Position numbers and translations under genes: made by a program. The notes under the pieces are model-generated. The model ran no database searches. It was not told the origin of the DNA and saw only the letters and a list, made by a program, of their open reading frames with translations. From assembly GCA_037957365.1 (NCBI GenBank), contig JARHVA010000021.1:4794001-4858000 (forward strand): DNA of 64,000 bases. Direction: 5' to 3'. Position 1 is the stretch's first letter, and each line of letters starts with the position of its first letter. Below are positions 21,767-34,610 of this stretch, piece by piece. This DNA is from Torreya grandis (lineage: Eukaryota > Streptophyta > Pinopsida > Cupressales > Taxaceae).

Positions 21767-22299
21767 GATTTCATTGCACCGAAAAAAAAGAAACAGCTAA
21801 GAAAAAGGTTCAAGAGAAAGTGCACAATCAGAAGAGTAATAGATTTGCTATTATGCAACAAGATCATGAAGATCCTATGGAATCTCAAGTTCCAGCAACA
21901 CCTATGGAGGTACAGGATATGGTAGTGGTTCAACCTAAAGGGGAAGCACATAATTAGATGACAATATATAAAGGCCCAAAGAAGTAGGATGAGATTCGCA
22001 CTACAATGAAAAGCTATCAGTGAAAAAATAAGTTTCATGAACAATTTGAGAATCAAAGTCAGCAAATAGAGGAGATTGAACAAAGAGATCAACCATTTCT
22101 ATTAATGGCTAATACGGTGCAAGAACCACAACAAGATTTACCCTTGTGAATTGTACAGGAAAAAGGTAAAAATTAAAAGCAGATACTAATACTAAGGTAG
22201 GTCGTAAATCAAACCAAAATCATATCCTGAGGGAAGGCCAAAAACTATGTCAATCAGGGACAGTTCGAGATCTCTCTCAAATTTTTAATCATTCCTCCC

Positions 22300-23000
22300 A
22301 ATAAAGGTAATCACCTGGGATGTAAGAGGGCTGAAAGGCAATCCTTCTAAAATGATGGAAATTAAAAGAATGATTCACACTAATCATCCACATATGGTGT
22401 TTTTGCACGAGACTAAAGCTTCCATTGAGCTCATATCTGTGTTAGCAAAAAGAATATGGCCTAAGGCTCAGTTGTTAAAACTTGGTTCACAAGGGGCATC
22501 TAGAGGAGTTTTGAGTATTTGGGATCCGAAGATAATAACAATTTGACTCTTGCGGCAATTGAGGAGTGTTGATGTTGCATGTGTGTTCTAAGTTGGATGC
22601 CCAACGATATTTGCTCATAAATGTTTATGCACCCAATATTACAAAAGACAAATTGTTGCAATGGCAATGTATAGAAGCTATGATCAGTTCTTATCCGAAT
22701 GTTTCGGTTATTTTGGGGGGAGATTTTAATACTATCCTTAATGCGCAAGAAAAACATGGAGGGATTCCACACTTGGATACTAGTTCCTCAACTATGGCTA
22801 GATTTTTACAATCCTTACAGTTGATGTTCAGACTAGAAATGGGTTACTGACCTGGTGTAATAAAAGGCAGAGTCAAGATTGTATTCTAGAAAGATTTGAT
22901 CGTTTTCTTTTATCTGAAAATTGGTGGTTAAAAGAATATATTGCTAAAGCTAATATTTTAGATGACATTGGTTCTGAACACTGGCCAATGTCTCTTGAGA
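22300..23000 (+). pseudogene. L1 ORF2 endonuclease domain
   Basis: ITWDVRGLKGNPSK, VFLHETKAS and GGDFNTILNAQEKHGG mark an AP-type endonuclease (EEP fold) that nicks target DNA. The catalytic Glu in HETK and the GGDFN motif are visible, but in different frames. The final SDH-type motif appears as SEHWPMS. Stops interrupt it near 22543, 22850 and elsewhere. Confidence 0.7.
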
Positions 23001-23143
23001 TGGGTAAATCAGGTCCTTGTCATGCTCCTTTCCGCTTTCAGTTGTTGTGGCTTAGGCATGAAAATATTGAAACCCTCATCAAACAATGGTGGTTAGAAGG
23101 AAAGCCAAGGTATGGGACTCAAATATTTTCCTTTACAAAATAA

Positions 23144-24830
23144 TTGAATTATATAAAGGCCAGATTGAAGAAATGGCACTGGAATGAGTTTGTAGATGTC
23201 AAAGACAAAAAACAGCGGATTATTCAACAATTGGAAGAGCTTAATGCAAATATTAGATCTGTGGGCACCAATGAAGATCTACTTAAGCAAGAACTTCTTC
23301 TGAAATCTAAGCTCCATGAATGGGAAACACGAGAAGAGATTGTGGCAGCAAAAATCCAGAATACAATGGCTAAAAGAGAGAGATAAAAATTCTGCCTTCT
23401 TTCATAAATCCTTGCTTGCTAGAAGGGCTCATAATCATATAGTATCCCTGAATAAGGAAGATGGGAAAAAAGAATTTTCCTTGGAGGGTATGCAGCAAAT
23501 AGCAACCTAGTTTTTCATAAACTCTTTACTGCCCAACCTTTGGATGAAAATGCTCAACAGGTAGTGCTAAAAACACTGCCCAAACTTATTTCTCGTCGGG
23601 ATAATGAGCAACTAACCAACCCAGTCACAGAAAAGGAAATGCAATGAATGGTGTTTGAGATGAATTAAGGGAAAACTCTAGGGCCAGATGATTTTCCTAT
23701 TGAATTTTATCAAAAGTTCTGGGATATTATCAAAGGAGATCCTCTTAAGGTGATGGAAGAAGTGAGGGAAGCTAAAACAATGCTAAAGGAAATAAACAAA
23801 ACCTTTATAGCTCTAATTCCCAAAGTTGGGAAAGTAGATGAAATATTTGGTTTTAGACCTATCGTATTATGTAATGTTCTATACAAAATAATCACCAAAG
23901 TTATGGATGGCAGAAATGTTGAAACCTTTGCTCCATAAGATTATCTCCCCAAAACAAGGAGGTTTTGTACCAGGGCGTCAAATTCTTGATGATATTTTTT
24001 TAGCACAGAAAGCTCTTCCTTCTATGGATAGTCATAAATCTCCCTCTATGTTTATCAAACTTGATTTATCCAAGGCTTATGATCAAGTGAATTGGGAATT
24101 TTTATGTTAAGTTTTGTCTCAATTTGGCTTTTCACAGGATTGGATTGATTGGGTCAACAAGGGGATCTTTTATCCCCCTTCTTATTTATTATCAAAGCAG
24201 AATGCCTTGGTAGAGGGGTTACTATTGCTTGTCAAGAACTCAAGATCAATGGTATTAAATTATCTACAGGAGTTCGACCTCTTAACCATTTACAATTTTT
24301 GAATGATTCTACACAAGTGGGTAAAGCCACCTGGTCCGAAGCTCAATAGTTGCAAAAAAATATTCAACTGTTTTTCAGAGCCACCAGTCAGCTAATCAAT
24401 AAAGATAAATCTAGCATCATATTTTTTCATCGTTCTAGCAAACCGGGGGAACAAATTCTAAACATTTTCCAATTCCAGAAAGGATCTCTTCCTCTTAGAT
24501 ATTTGGGGGTACCTCTTGCAACTAAAAAGATTAAAGATTGGCATTGGCTTACTACTAAAGTGGAAAAGAAATTTCAGAAGTGGACTAATAAATGGTTATC
24601 GGTAGGAGGAAGAATGGTTTTAGTCAAGGCAGTCCTTCAGGCCTTGGTTATTTATGCTTCCTCTATTTTGAATATTCCTAGTAAAATTTTGAAGCAATTG
24701 GATTCAATTTGTCAAAAAAATATTTGGAATGGTTTGCAGCAGAAAAGAAAATGGTCTATTGTGAAATGGGAAAGTATGTGCCTATCCAAAACGGAAGGAG
24801 GCTTAGGATTTCATTCCTCTTCTTAGCACC
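23144..24830 (+). pseudogene. L1 ORF2 reverse transcriptase domain
   Basis: Recognisable blocks in order are ALIPKVGKVDEIFGFRPI, KQGGFVPGRQILDDIF, FIKLDLSKAYDQVNWEFL and LPLRYLGVPLATKKI, with WLSVGGRMVLVKAVLQAL downstream. These are the standard blocks of plant L1 reverse transcriptase. The active-site FADD box is degraded to FLNDS near 24297-24311. Several frameshifts separate the blocks, so no active enzyme is made. Confidence 0.8.
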
Positions 24831-25449
24831 ACAAGGCTTTGGCGGCCAAACTTTATTGGAGACTGCTTATGCATCTAGATGATTTGTGGGCTATTAACAT
24901 TAGAGCTAAATATGCAGAAAACAATCTTCTAGAGAGAATTATTAAATTATCTTTTCCTCTTAAAGGGTCACCTATTCTTGTTGTCCTTAAAGCAGAGGAC
25001 CTAATTAAAAAGAATTTGTTTTGGATTGTGAATGATGGTCAACAAGCCAACTTTTGGAATGATTCATGGGATGCTTACCCACCAATTATTTCTTAATATT
25101 CAGAACTTAAGACAATGATGGACCAGTTACAAGAAAAGGGATGGACTAAGATTTCTCATTACTCTAGAGATACTAGTTAGCCTTTGGAGATTGGAAAAAA
25201 TGTTGGATTCCTCCTAATGAGTGGCCAATTCAAATACCAGAAGACCAACGGTCATGGATTAGTAAGATGATCTTTCTTCGTCCACTTTCAACATTATCAA
25301 AGCCTAACGCTTTAGCATGGGGGAAGACTCTACAGGTGGTTATACAATTTCCTCAAGATATGTTTCTCTTACTAGGCATGAGCCTCGTCCTCTCAAGGGT
25401 ATTTTCAGCCAAATTTGGTAGCCTGTTTTATGGCACAAGGTAAGTTTTT

Positions 25450-25610
25450 TTCTATGGTTGCTTTTGAAGAAAAGAGTCTTAACTGGAGAAAACCTCATGA
25501 GGCGAGGTATACAGGGTCCCTTTCGATGTGTCATGTGTTTGGACAATGAAGAGACTATATCTCATCTCTTCTTCCAATGCCCTATGGGGATTCACTATGG
25601 AAGCTTTTAG
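25450..25610 (+). pseudogene. zf-RVT zinc-binding domain of L1 ORF2
   Basis: RVLTGENLMRRGIQGPFRC followed by a CX2C..HLFFQC pattern is the zf-RVT domain between the reverse transcriptase and RNase H domains of plant LINEs. Confidence 0.7.
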
Positions 25611-25926
25611 CCCAAATGCTGAATCTCACCTAGATTCCTATTCAGTTATTAGAACAAATAAGCAAAGACTGGCAATGTCAACTAGCTAAAGGCCAAAATC
25701 TTCTTCCAGCTTTATGGTCTGACATATCCCTTTTGCTATGAAATATTTGGAAAGAACGCGATCATAGGATCTTCCGCCAGAAAAGTAGAGATATCAATTT
25801 GGTTTGGGAAGCGGTCAAAATTAATATTGTTGAATCTATAAAGCATAAGATTAGTTTGCCACAACCACTAACAATGGGAACACTTATGTAGCCAACTCCC
25901 AATGCAACCTTCTATCTCTTCAAGGC

Positions 25927-26481
25927 ATGCTTTTAATCAGAAAAAGAAAGCTCAGCAGGAAAAGTCATTGGACAACACCCCCTTATGGGTATGGGAAGCT
26001 TAACATGGATGGTGCTTCACAAGGAAATCGGGGACAAGCTAGTGTTGGAGATATTGGTAGAATATCGGATGCATTTGTTGCCTTTATTTTTGCAGAAAAA
26101 CTAGGATATACTACCAACAATATGGCGGAGATCAAGGCTATTTATAGAGGGATGCAAGAAGCTTTAAAAATTGGTTCGCAAAAATTGCAAATTGAATCAG
26201 ACTCTAAGGTGATTGTGGGATTGTTATCGGAGCCCGAAGGAGATCCTAGTGGAAATTGGCAAATAGCTAAAAAAATGAGGAAAATACGTACTTTGCAAGA
26301 TAAGTTTCAACATACTTATTTTTGTCATGTTCCTAAAGTAAGTAATAAAATGGCTAACAGTTTGGCTAATTGGGCGCTAGACAATCACAATATTATTTGC
26401 TATGGTGTGCCTCCAATCTGGTGGTCAAGCAAATTGCAAGAAGATTTGAGAAAGATTGTGGAGTTGGATTTGCATCAATGA
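25927..26481 (+). pseudogene. RNase H domain of L1 ORF2
   Basis: A 184-codon open frame carries the RVT_3-type RNase H of plant L1 elements. The acidic residues sit in LNMDGASQGN, NNMAEIKAIYRG and IESDSKVIVGLL, and the terminal VSNKMANSLANWAL motif is conserved. It removes RNA from the RNA-DNA hybrid. The frame is open, but it has lost its connection to the rest of ORF2. Confidence 0.8.
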
Positions 26482-26633
26482 GTGATTATTGGTTATCCTT
26501 TGTGTTCACTGCCCAAGCTTGGAGTTTTAGCTTTAAAGCTTGGCATATTCGAATATGTACTCTTTGAATTTGTTTTAATATAATTTTTTGTTTGTTTATT
26601 AAAAAAAAATGCATGAGTTCAATCTAGAAAAAT

Positions 26634-28122
26634 GCACCTATTTATGGGGAGTTTACATGACTTAGATCCTCAATAAAAAATGATGTTCCAAGTGAGCTTG
26701 GATGGTCCCTTTTTACAGCATTGTACTAGCTAAACACACCCCAAGAGGCAAATTAGTATGTCTACTTTGTTTCTATGTTGGAGACATAGGTTGAAGTCAG
26801 CTTAAAAGCACAGTTTGAGCACCAACTAGGAAGCCATACATTTAACTTATAGATGGTTTATTGCAACTTCATGTAAACCTGATGTCATTACAGTGCCGAT
26901 AATTTCCTGCAATCCCTTTGGTTTTCCTACTAGTCCTAGTACCATGCTATGGCTTTACAAGGTAGTGACCCAGGCCCACACAATTAATTCTTGAACATAA
27001 GCTCGTTGCACCATATCATGACTACATCCATTAGCATCTTTGAGTGCAAGGTTAGGAAGATCCAAGTTCAGATATGTAATCTGTAGGTATGCAATTAAAA
27101 AAGACATAAATCTACCTTTACTACAAGAAACTATACAAATAATGTAGAAAGTTGAAATAAATGCTTTGTTATGAGAGCTGACGGTGCTTCTTGTATGCAT
27201 GGTAGAATCTAACAGCTAAACTCATGAGCCAAACCCTGAGGGAATCCCAGCTACATAAATCTACCTTTACTACAAGAAACTATACAAATAATGTAGAAAG
27301 TTGAAATAAATGCTTTGTTATGAGAGCTGACGGTGCTTCTTGTATGCATGGTAGAATCTAACAGCTAAACTCATGAGCCAAACCCTGAGGGAATCCCAAC
27401 TAAACTGAGTAAAACACAACCAACAGGTGTCAAGTGACATCCTAGAGGGTATATAGGGTTTTTTTTCAAATCTTTCCTTGAATATTCATTTACTATTGGA
27501 ACACTTCAGTATATCTTATTATACAAATAATAAAAGTACAAAAGGTTATATAGCAACGTAGTCGGTTGGTATTCATCTTATTGTAATACTTTGCATATTC
27601 ACTTCATTGCTATCCTACAATTATAGAGACATAACTCAAAAACAATCTTGCATATTATTTCACTAAGTTGACCCCTACTTTAAGGAAATATTAACCATAC
27701 AAGATTAGCTTGTAACAATAGTTACCACGTTTGGAAATCCATATCTATTTGGGAGGGTAAAAGACCAAAAATCCAGAATTCATGAAACAGTTCAAAAAAT
27801 CCAGTCCATAATATATATATATGAACATAATTTTTTAAATATGCAAAATTGACAAATATTGTGAAAAAAATTAATAACATTATATAATTATAGATATACT
27901 ATACAGAAAAATTAAATAATTTATATAAAAAACAATATGAGCTTATGAAATGTTAATATATTTTTAAAAAAAAATATTATATGCTCTATAAAAAACTTAA
28001 AATTTAGAAAAAAAAAATTAAAAAATCAGAATACAAAGCCGACCCAGACCGAACTTATCCGGATCCAGCTTAATTTTGTGCAATCCGGCCAGATTTGGTA
28101 TCTATGGTTGTAATAGCTAAGA
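26634..28122. other. Unassigned AT-rich spacer before element D
   Basis: Apart from the 149-bp tandem duplication listed separately, I find no supported gene or mobile element. A minus-strand frame at 26955-27200 has an acceptor-like site before ITYLNLDLPN but no recognised homology. Very AT-rich tracts occupy 27800-28030. Confidence 0.4.
27104..27401. repeat. Perfect-like 149-bp tandem duplication
   Basis: Copies 27104-27252 and 27253-27401 differ at a single base visible by eye (cagct versus caact at the end). The near identity points to a recent event. No gene function is evident. Confidence 0.93.
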
Positions 28123-28127
28123 CATAT

Positions 28128-29161
28128 TGTCATGTCCCCTTTTTGGACATGAAGCTCTAGAAGACCCTTAGCCTAAATTCCTTTGTTTCTCAAGGCTCAG
28201 AGAAGTTAAAAGAAAAGGGAAACGTGTGGTTCTACTTGTAAAATTTGAAAAGTGCTTTATTGTTCTAATTTTCACTTAAGTGGGGGACTTTAAGGGTCTT
28301 AAATGTTCCAAGGCCTTAAGTGAGGGTTATAACATAATTGATCTTATTTTAAAGTGAGACTTTTCCTCCAAAGTGCAACGCACCTCTTGGAGAGAAGGAT
28401 ATAAAAAGGAATTGAGCTTTCATTGAAGAAGGAAATATATCATATAAAAAATTGAATTGTTAGGTAGAAGTACGAAAAGCTTTGCTTGTTTGCTTTGAAG
28501 ACGAAAACCCTCAAAGTGTTCAAATTGAGGATGAAATCCCTTGAATTCAGCGTTGGGAAATTTCGTAAGAAGGTTGTAGTGAGCGTGAATGCATTTTCAA
28601 AGGTGTTTTGAACACCATATTTCATTTTCAAGTGTGGCGAAATCCCTTGAGGGTTTGGCGAATGGTTTTGAGGCCCCAAAGGTTTGGAGATTCACCTTGT
28701 CAGTAGCGACTGCCCTAGAGCCCTAGCGAACCCTTCCTAGGGTTGAGTGAAGGCCTTTCAAGGCCTATTTTGGCCTCTTCTTGTGTGTGGAACAGCCATG
28801 GATATTTCTGATATTTTTTATCATTATTTTCAGTCATTGAACCTTGCAAAAAATAAGGTTTCTGGTTGATTATTGTGGGCTGATTTATTGGATAAATTTC
28901 CATATTTTCTAGAGCCTTTGAATAATATTTTTTTGTGCCAAATTGGGGCACTTCCAGCATTCTGAATTTTGTTGCAGCAGCTAAGGTTTGGGATATTTTA
29001 TTACAGCATTGTGTGACATCTTGATAACTAGGGTTGCAAGGGTAAAAATCAGAATTTCATAATTAAATGGTTCGGGTCTGATATTCAAAAATTTGCATAT
29101 TGGAATAGGGTTTGTTGGAAAAACCCTTTGATCTAATTTTAGACCAAAAATGGATGTTTCA
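28128..29161 (+). repeat. 5' LTR of element D
   Basis: Begins TGTCATGTCCCC, ends GATGTTTCA, and is followed by the primer site. Confidence 0.9.
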
Positions 29162-29162
29162 G

Positions 29163-29175
29163 TGGTATCAGAGCC
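29163..29175 (+). other. Primer binding site of element D
   Basis: TGGTATCAGAGCC matches the iMet-tRNA site, one base after the LTR. Confidence 0.85.
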
Positions 29176-29181
29176 AATTTC

Positions 29182-30366
29182 TTGGCCAGTTGTGGGATGT
29201 GGGTGACTTCAATGGATAGGCGAACTGGGTTTTTGCCAAAAGAAGAACACAAGGATCCCATTCAAAAGGTAGGGATGAAGAAGAGGACAATGGATGAAGC
29301 CATGGATGATTTGTTGCAAGCTATGCAGAATTATCAAAAAGAACTAATGGCAATAGGTCCCAAGGCACTGATAAACGCTATTGGGCTAAGCCCTAGGCAT
29401 CAAGAGTCTCCCTTAGAAGAAGAAAAATCACCACAAAAGGATTCCCCCTTAACGATGAGAGAAAAGAGAGAAATCGTGGAGCACAAGCCCAAGGGAGAAG
29501 AGAATGTTGTGTTTAAAGCCCAATTATTGAAGGACAAACAGCTTGTTGATTTTCAAAACAGCATTGGGGAGAGACATGTCTGTGAAGAGGAAATGGGGAA
29601 TCACAAGGATGGAAGGGTTTCCGCAACCCCCACTTTGCTAAAGGAGGACAAGCTTGTTTTCGGTAGCCCAAAGTATGACAATGATATTTTATTAACTACT
29701 AATAATTAGATGCACAAATAGACTAAAGAGGAAGTCAAGAAGGAAAACACATCACTTGTTGAATGCACAAGTGAGGAAGTTGTCCCTAAGTCCATTCTAC
29801 AAAAGTATGCATCCGTTAAAGAATCACATGAGGCTGATTTTAAGAAAAGCCATGGGAAGGCACTTGGCAAGATTAATGATATAAGTAAAAACCCATCTAA
29901 AACTTCCAACTCAGCTAAAGGAGGTAAACTCTTAAATTGCATCCCAAGGTATGAAAGATTTGGTAACATATCAAATTCGTTGTATCACACTATGCCGTTT
30001 CAGATTGGTTGTCCTCATAAGAACCATGCTAAAAGGGACAATAAAATAAGGCATACAGTTCACAATATGGGGCATGGGGACCCCTTGATTCGAGTTGATA
30101 ATTACTGTTGCCAAAAGGTGTGGGATCCCAATGATATTCTGAAATCTACAAAGGGTAACAAATCTGATTTCAACATATTTGCAGTTGTTCCTTTCATTGG
30201 AGTAAGGGAAAAATCAGAGTTGGTTTGGAATAAGTATGAGGAAACTTTAAGGTATGTTGAAGACCACTCAATCTCATATTTTAGCAACATTGTAAATTAT
30301 GAAAATGAAGATTCAGAACAGCTCTTCCAAAAGGCAAAAATTCAGTTTGTTTCAGGGATCAGGTAG
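29182..30366 (+). pseudogene. Unrecognised ORF of element D, homologous to that of element C
   Basis: A single frame of 395 codons is interrupted only by two nearby TAG codons (29707-29709 and 29719-29721). The first ATG in frame is near 29212 (MDRRTG). The N-terminus is charged and helical. Blocks LVDFQNS, HKDGRVSAT and a Cys/His stretch (TMPFQIGCPHKNHAKRDNK, then GHGDPLIRV and WDPND) align with element C at 568-1268. No capsid domain or CCHC knuckle is seen. Shared order in two diverged elements suggests a real element protein, possibly a gag substitute; the function is unknown. Confidence 0.6.
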
Positions 30367-30836
30367 TCTGAAAATTATAGTGGAATAAAACCTGAAAATT
30401 ATATGGGAACTCAGCCCTTGGGAGTCAGTAATTCTACAAATTCTAAAAAATTGTAGACCTTAGAGAATTCTGGAAATTGTTGGAGAACTCAGCCCCTTGC
30501 ATGCGTCATAAGGTGTAATTTTTCAGAATGGGCAAAGCCCTTCAGGGGTGTGAAGCGTCAATTCATTATGAGCTTGGTGAGTACCCTAGATACTACAAAT
30601 TGTGTTAGGACAACATGTAAAGTGGAATGATAAAATCTTTTTGAAAAGTTTGGCCATAGGAAGGAAATGCAAAACTTGGGGAGAGTAGAGTGTGTGGGAG
30701 ATAGAAACTTACACTTTGTATACATTCATTGGTCACCTTGGAAGCACGGTGGGAAGGGACACAGAGAGATGGGAAGAGCAATGAAGGACAGCCATGGTAA
30801 TCCTTTCACCTCGCTCTCCACATCTGTTCCAGTTGA

Positions 30837-31379
30837 TTGGAGCTGAGTTGTAGATCCGTCACATACCCTTTTTGGACTAGGAGCAAGGAAGAATTCCCTG
30901 AGATAGAATGGAGGGCAAAGAACTCCACATCTATGGACAATTGGAGGGTTGTAAGTCATGAGTACAGGCCTCTAAAAGTCAAGTACAGCATTGGTGGTGG
31001 AACCTTTTCCACCGAAATGACAGATCACATGAGGACAGGTGTCAAAGAATGGATGGTAGACAAGTTGAGGAAGTATCCAGCAATTGAAAAGTTGATCTTA
31101 CAAAGCTTGAGTGATAAGGCACCCCCGGAAGTGACCTCAAAAGTGATGGAAGGCATATTCCATGAGAGAATTTTGGTAAAGGCAGCAAGGAAAAATGTTT
31201 TTTCTGAGTTGGAGCAGCCACCTCTACATGTGGACTTTGGTCATACACTTGGTTTGGTGGAAGAGTTAAAGATGTGGACATGTTGTCCTTCAAAAGAGGT
31301 CAACAAAATGGCAAGGGCAGGCATTGAGGTATGTAAAGAATCAATCAATTCCTTGTTTCATGAGCTTAACGAATTATGA
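30837..31379 (+). CDS. Intact 180-codon ORF of element D, unrecognised
   Basis: The frame opens at a TTG; the first internal ATG is MDNWRVVSHEY near 30930. The product is soluble, mixed-charge and of normal protein composition, unlike a chance frame: EFPEIEWRAKN, KVKYSIGGGTFSTEMTDHM, VKEWMVDKLRKYPAIEKLI. I recognise no domain. Because element B carries captured host exons, this may be another captured cellular fragment, but I cannot name a donor. Bases 31380-31890 continue the element with only a short frame at 31700-31890. Confidence 0.5.
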   Translation: MELSCRSVTYPFWTRSKEEFPEIEWRAKNSTSMDNWRVVSHEYRPLKVKYSIGGGTFSTEMTDHMRTGVKEWMVDKLRKYPAIEKLILQSLSDKAPPEVTSKVMEGIFHERILVKAARKNVFSELEQPPLHVDFGHTLGLVEELKMWTCCPSKEVNKMARAGIEVCKESINSLFHELNEL

Positions 31380-31890
31380 AAATTAAGGTACCAAACAAGT
31401 TTATGAAGGGATTAGTTTTCAGCTTGTAAGAAAGGAAAGTAAGTCTGAAATTTGCATGGGGAAGAGATCTAGGGTGTGCTTACAAAATTCTAAATTTCTT
31501 TTGAAAAATCAGAATTGTTCACACTCATAATATTCTAAGTTTGTATTGAAAAATCAGAATTATGCATGCTTGAAAAATTCTGAAAAAAAAGATTCATTGT
31601 AGCCTTTAGCTAAAACAATAAAGGAAGGAGAAGATGGAATTTTTGGTGGCCAAACAAAGTGGAACAAGGTAAATCCCATCCTCGGGGTCTTTTTAAGACA
31701 TGATAGATGTTCTACAAAAGTTAAATCCCATCCCCAAACAGCAAAGTTCAAGCTGGAATATTTCAGTACGGTTGAAGGAGCTTGCTACGAAAAGGGATGT
31801 TCAATTTTCAGTTTTGCGGGGTGAGTTAAAAGGCACCACCACACTTCCTCACAAAAGGATAGAAAAGGAAGAGGAAAGGCAAGAGGTTGA

Positions 31891-33225
31891 TGTAATGTCC
31901 CCAAATTGGGATGACAACCAAAAAAGAGGACTTTCCAACAAACCCTAGACAATCAAAGCACCAAACTAAAATCTAAAAATCTATAACCAGCCAAACCCTA
32001 GCTGGAAAAATGTATGATACTCAAGCTAAAGATCATCTAAATAAATTCACAAGACGCTGAAAATTAATTAGAGAATTGATTACCTTTTTTGGGGTCAAAT
32101 AATATGACGAATACCTAAAAATACCTCACAAAAATATTCTGAATTTTCTTTGATGGTACAGCTGTACTTTTCAACCCTTAATGCCTCAAAATAGTCTCCA
32201 AGTGGATCACCACACCTCAGTAAAATAGAAGAAACAAATCTGGAAATATCTATTGGTTTTCTCTCACCCAAATTCCGGAGCTTGCCAAACAAGTTGCCCA
32301 AGTGCCAAAATTGTGGAAATAATTTATGAATATTATAGGGCATTAAATGACCCTAAAAACCCTGCAAAACCACTCCAACACAAATCGCCCAAGATAGAAA
32401 CTTGCAAATAAGCTTTTCCCAAACAATTCGCTACTCATAACATTTATTATTTCCTACAAACAAGTTGAAACTTCAAAAATTCATCTCCTTCCATACTTGG
32501 AATTATGATGCAAATATGAGCTCAAACTAGCCACAAAAATAGTGACTATCAAATAAAAATAGTATCAAAATTTTATTTTCATGAAAAGGCCACCAAAACT
32601 TGCTCTAAAATTCTAAAAACCCTAGTTTCCAAAATTTTCCTCCTCAAACCCTAGCTTCACTCAAATTTTCGAAAGTAAATAGTTTTTCAAAACACCTTTG
32701 TAGATCCACTTACATGAACACATGCAATTTGAAGCTCATTTACAACCCTTGAATAAGGTTACCCAAATAGAAGGAATAGAGGTTTTCGTCCCCAAACTTA
32801 AGACACTTCTTAAAAGTTTTTGTCATCAAGAGGTGGAAACCAAGATTGACATACTTGATCAACAATTCCAATATCCGATAATGCATAATCTTCAAATGAA
32901 TCCTTACTTGCTTTTATATACCATTCCTCCAAATGTAGCACCCAAAATTGGAGGGAAAAGTTACCTTTTTAAAATATTAAAAGATCTTAATTTCACTTTA
33001 GGCCTTAAGTGCATAAGACCTATAAACCCCACCACTTAAGTGAAATAGAAACATAAGGGGCTTTTTCATAACTCTAACTCAAAATTAGAAATATAAAATA
33101 CTTTTTATATTATTAACTCCTCACAAGTGGCCCACAATGCTCCATTTCCTTCTACCCTTAACCATTAGAAACAAAAATGGGCTAAGGGTCCCACGAGGGT
33201 CTAGATCAAAAATAGGAACATTACA
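31891..33225 (-). repeat. 3' LTR of element E
   Basis: 1335 bp, paired with 40545-41896. It adjoins the polypurine tract at 33226-33239 (purine-rich on the minus strand). Confidence 0.9.
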
Positions 33226-33290
33226 GTCCTTCCCACCCAAAATTGTTTGTCCTCAAGCAATTGCAATATCCAAAGAGGTGTTCCAACATA
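33201..33290 (-). pseudogene. pol C-terminal remnant of element E
   Basis: The minus strand encodes ILQLLEDKQFWVGRTVM, running from the interior through the polypurine tract into the LTR, as in elements A, B, D and F. Confidence 0.7.
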
Positions 33291-33434
33291 CCTTATGATG
33301 TGATATCCATTGGTGATTCCCTCCCAAGGAAAATAACCCTCAATTGGTTCCTTCATATTGTTGTATCTGTGCTTTGGGGGCTTACCCCACGTGTTAAAAG
33401 TGTCCTCATAGCCTTCCAAAGGCTCCATATGCTC

Positions 33435-34610
33435 CTAATCAACCATCCCTTTCAATACTAAGTGGTGGATGAGCAAACTCCTTTCTCTTATATATTCAAG
33501 AAAGTCAATATATAGCCAAATGAGGTAAAAGAAAATATATACATGAGATGTTACCTTGCTGTCCTGGTTGGAAAAGTTCCCTCGCACCTCATTTCTTGCT
33601 TGCATGCCCAAGTGGCCCTCCCCCAATGAACCTTGAGTGGCTCCTACTTGCCATAGAAGATCTTCCCAAGATGAAAAAACAATGAACTCTCTTGGAAACG
33701 TACCTTGGAGGAAAGTATCATATAGATGCATTATCCTTGGGAATTGTCCCATCATGTGTGCCATATGGCCCTTCATTGGCCTCTCTATATCAATCCATTC
33801 ATGCATTTGAAGGACTTCATATGCATCAAACCAAAGTTCTATTTCGAATAAAAAATAGTGTTATACTTTTTCCCTACCTTCCCATTCTTTGTCATGCCAT
33901 GAGTGCATCCATCCATGAGTGTCTCCAGAATATGTAAAGAGCTGGGATTTACCAAGAAAATTCAAACTTCTATTCTCATAAGGTGGTTGTACTTGCCATT
34001 CCAACTCAGAATTTTCTAAGTGATCAATTTCAGAATTCAACCAAGCATATACCCTTCCTTTTAGGAACTGTAGCATGCTCGGAAAGTGCAATTTTGTGAT
34101 CATGTTAAGTGGCTGAAATTGCCCCTTTGACTCAGAAATTTCTGAGCAACAAAAAACAGACTTCATACCATTTTTTCCAGCGTTCTTCCTCGGCTGCCAC
34201 ATGTAAGATAAGATGTTCTTTGCATGGAGCAAGGAACATGAACGTATCAAAATAAATTCAGAACTTTCCGGAAAAAAGGAAAACCAATTTTCTATAAAAA
34301 ACACATCTTGTAATCGGCTGTTCACTACTTGGGCCTTTTCACCAACCAAAAGGAATCTCATGCCTTTCATCTCATACTCAATCATATCCTTGCAGAGGGG
34401 AATAGGGTGTTGCCCAAGGCAATTTTGGGACTGCCCTTTCTCTTGACTGTTATGTGAGTAAAAAACATCAAATGAATGCACAAAAGGTAATGGTAAATAC
34501 TGTTGTACCGTACTCACATGTTTTCCTCTTCCCTTGTGCCCCTTGTGACCCTTCAAGGAGTTATTTTCAGACTTAAGGAGCAACTGTAAGTGTGCATGAA
34601 AATCAGTCAA
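33435..34610 (-). pseudogene. Unrecognised frames of element E (3' part)
   Basis: Two open frames, 34610-33861 (249 codons) and 33806-33435 (123 codons), lie between the 291-codon ORF and the pol remnant. They are rich in aromatic residues and have no domain I know. They may be parts of one older ORF. Neither resembles the ORFs of A, B or D by eye. Confidence 0.35.

Larger units (their letters stand above)
20536..26608 (+). mobile_element. Degenerate full-length L1-type LINE
   Basis: The order is that of plant L1 elements: ORF1 with a DUF4283-like region and CCHC knuckle, then ORF2 with endonuclease, reverse transcriptase, zf-RVT and RNase H, then an A-run at 26601-26609. An imperfect target duplication of about 23-25 bp is likely: 20513-20535 (atgca..agtt..gaaaaat) and 26609-26633. 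Many frameshifts and stops break both ORFs, so it is dead. The exact 5' end depends on that imperfect duplication. Confidence 0.85.

Noticed and set aside
26955..27200. Minus-strand ORF with an acceptor-like site before ITYLNLDLPN
   Set aside because: It does not match the missing AAR2 C-terminus or any family I know, and part of it is the 149-bp tandem repeat.
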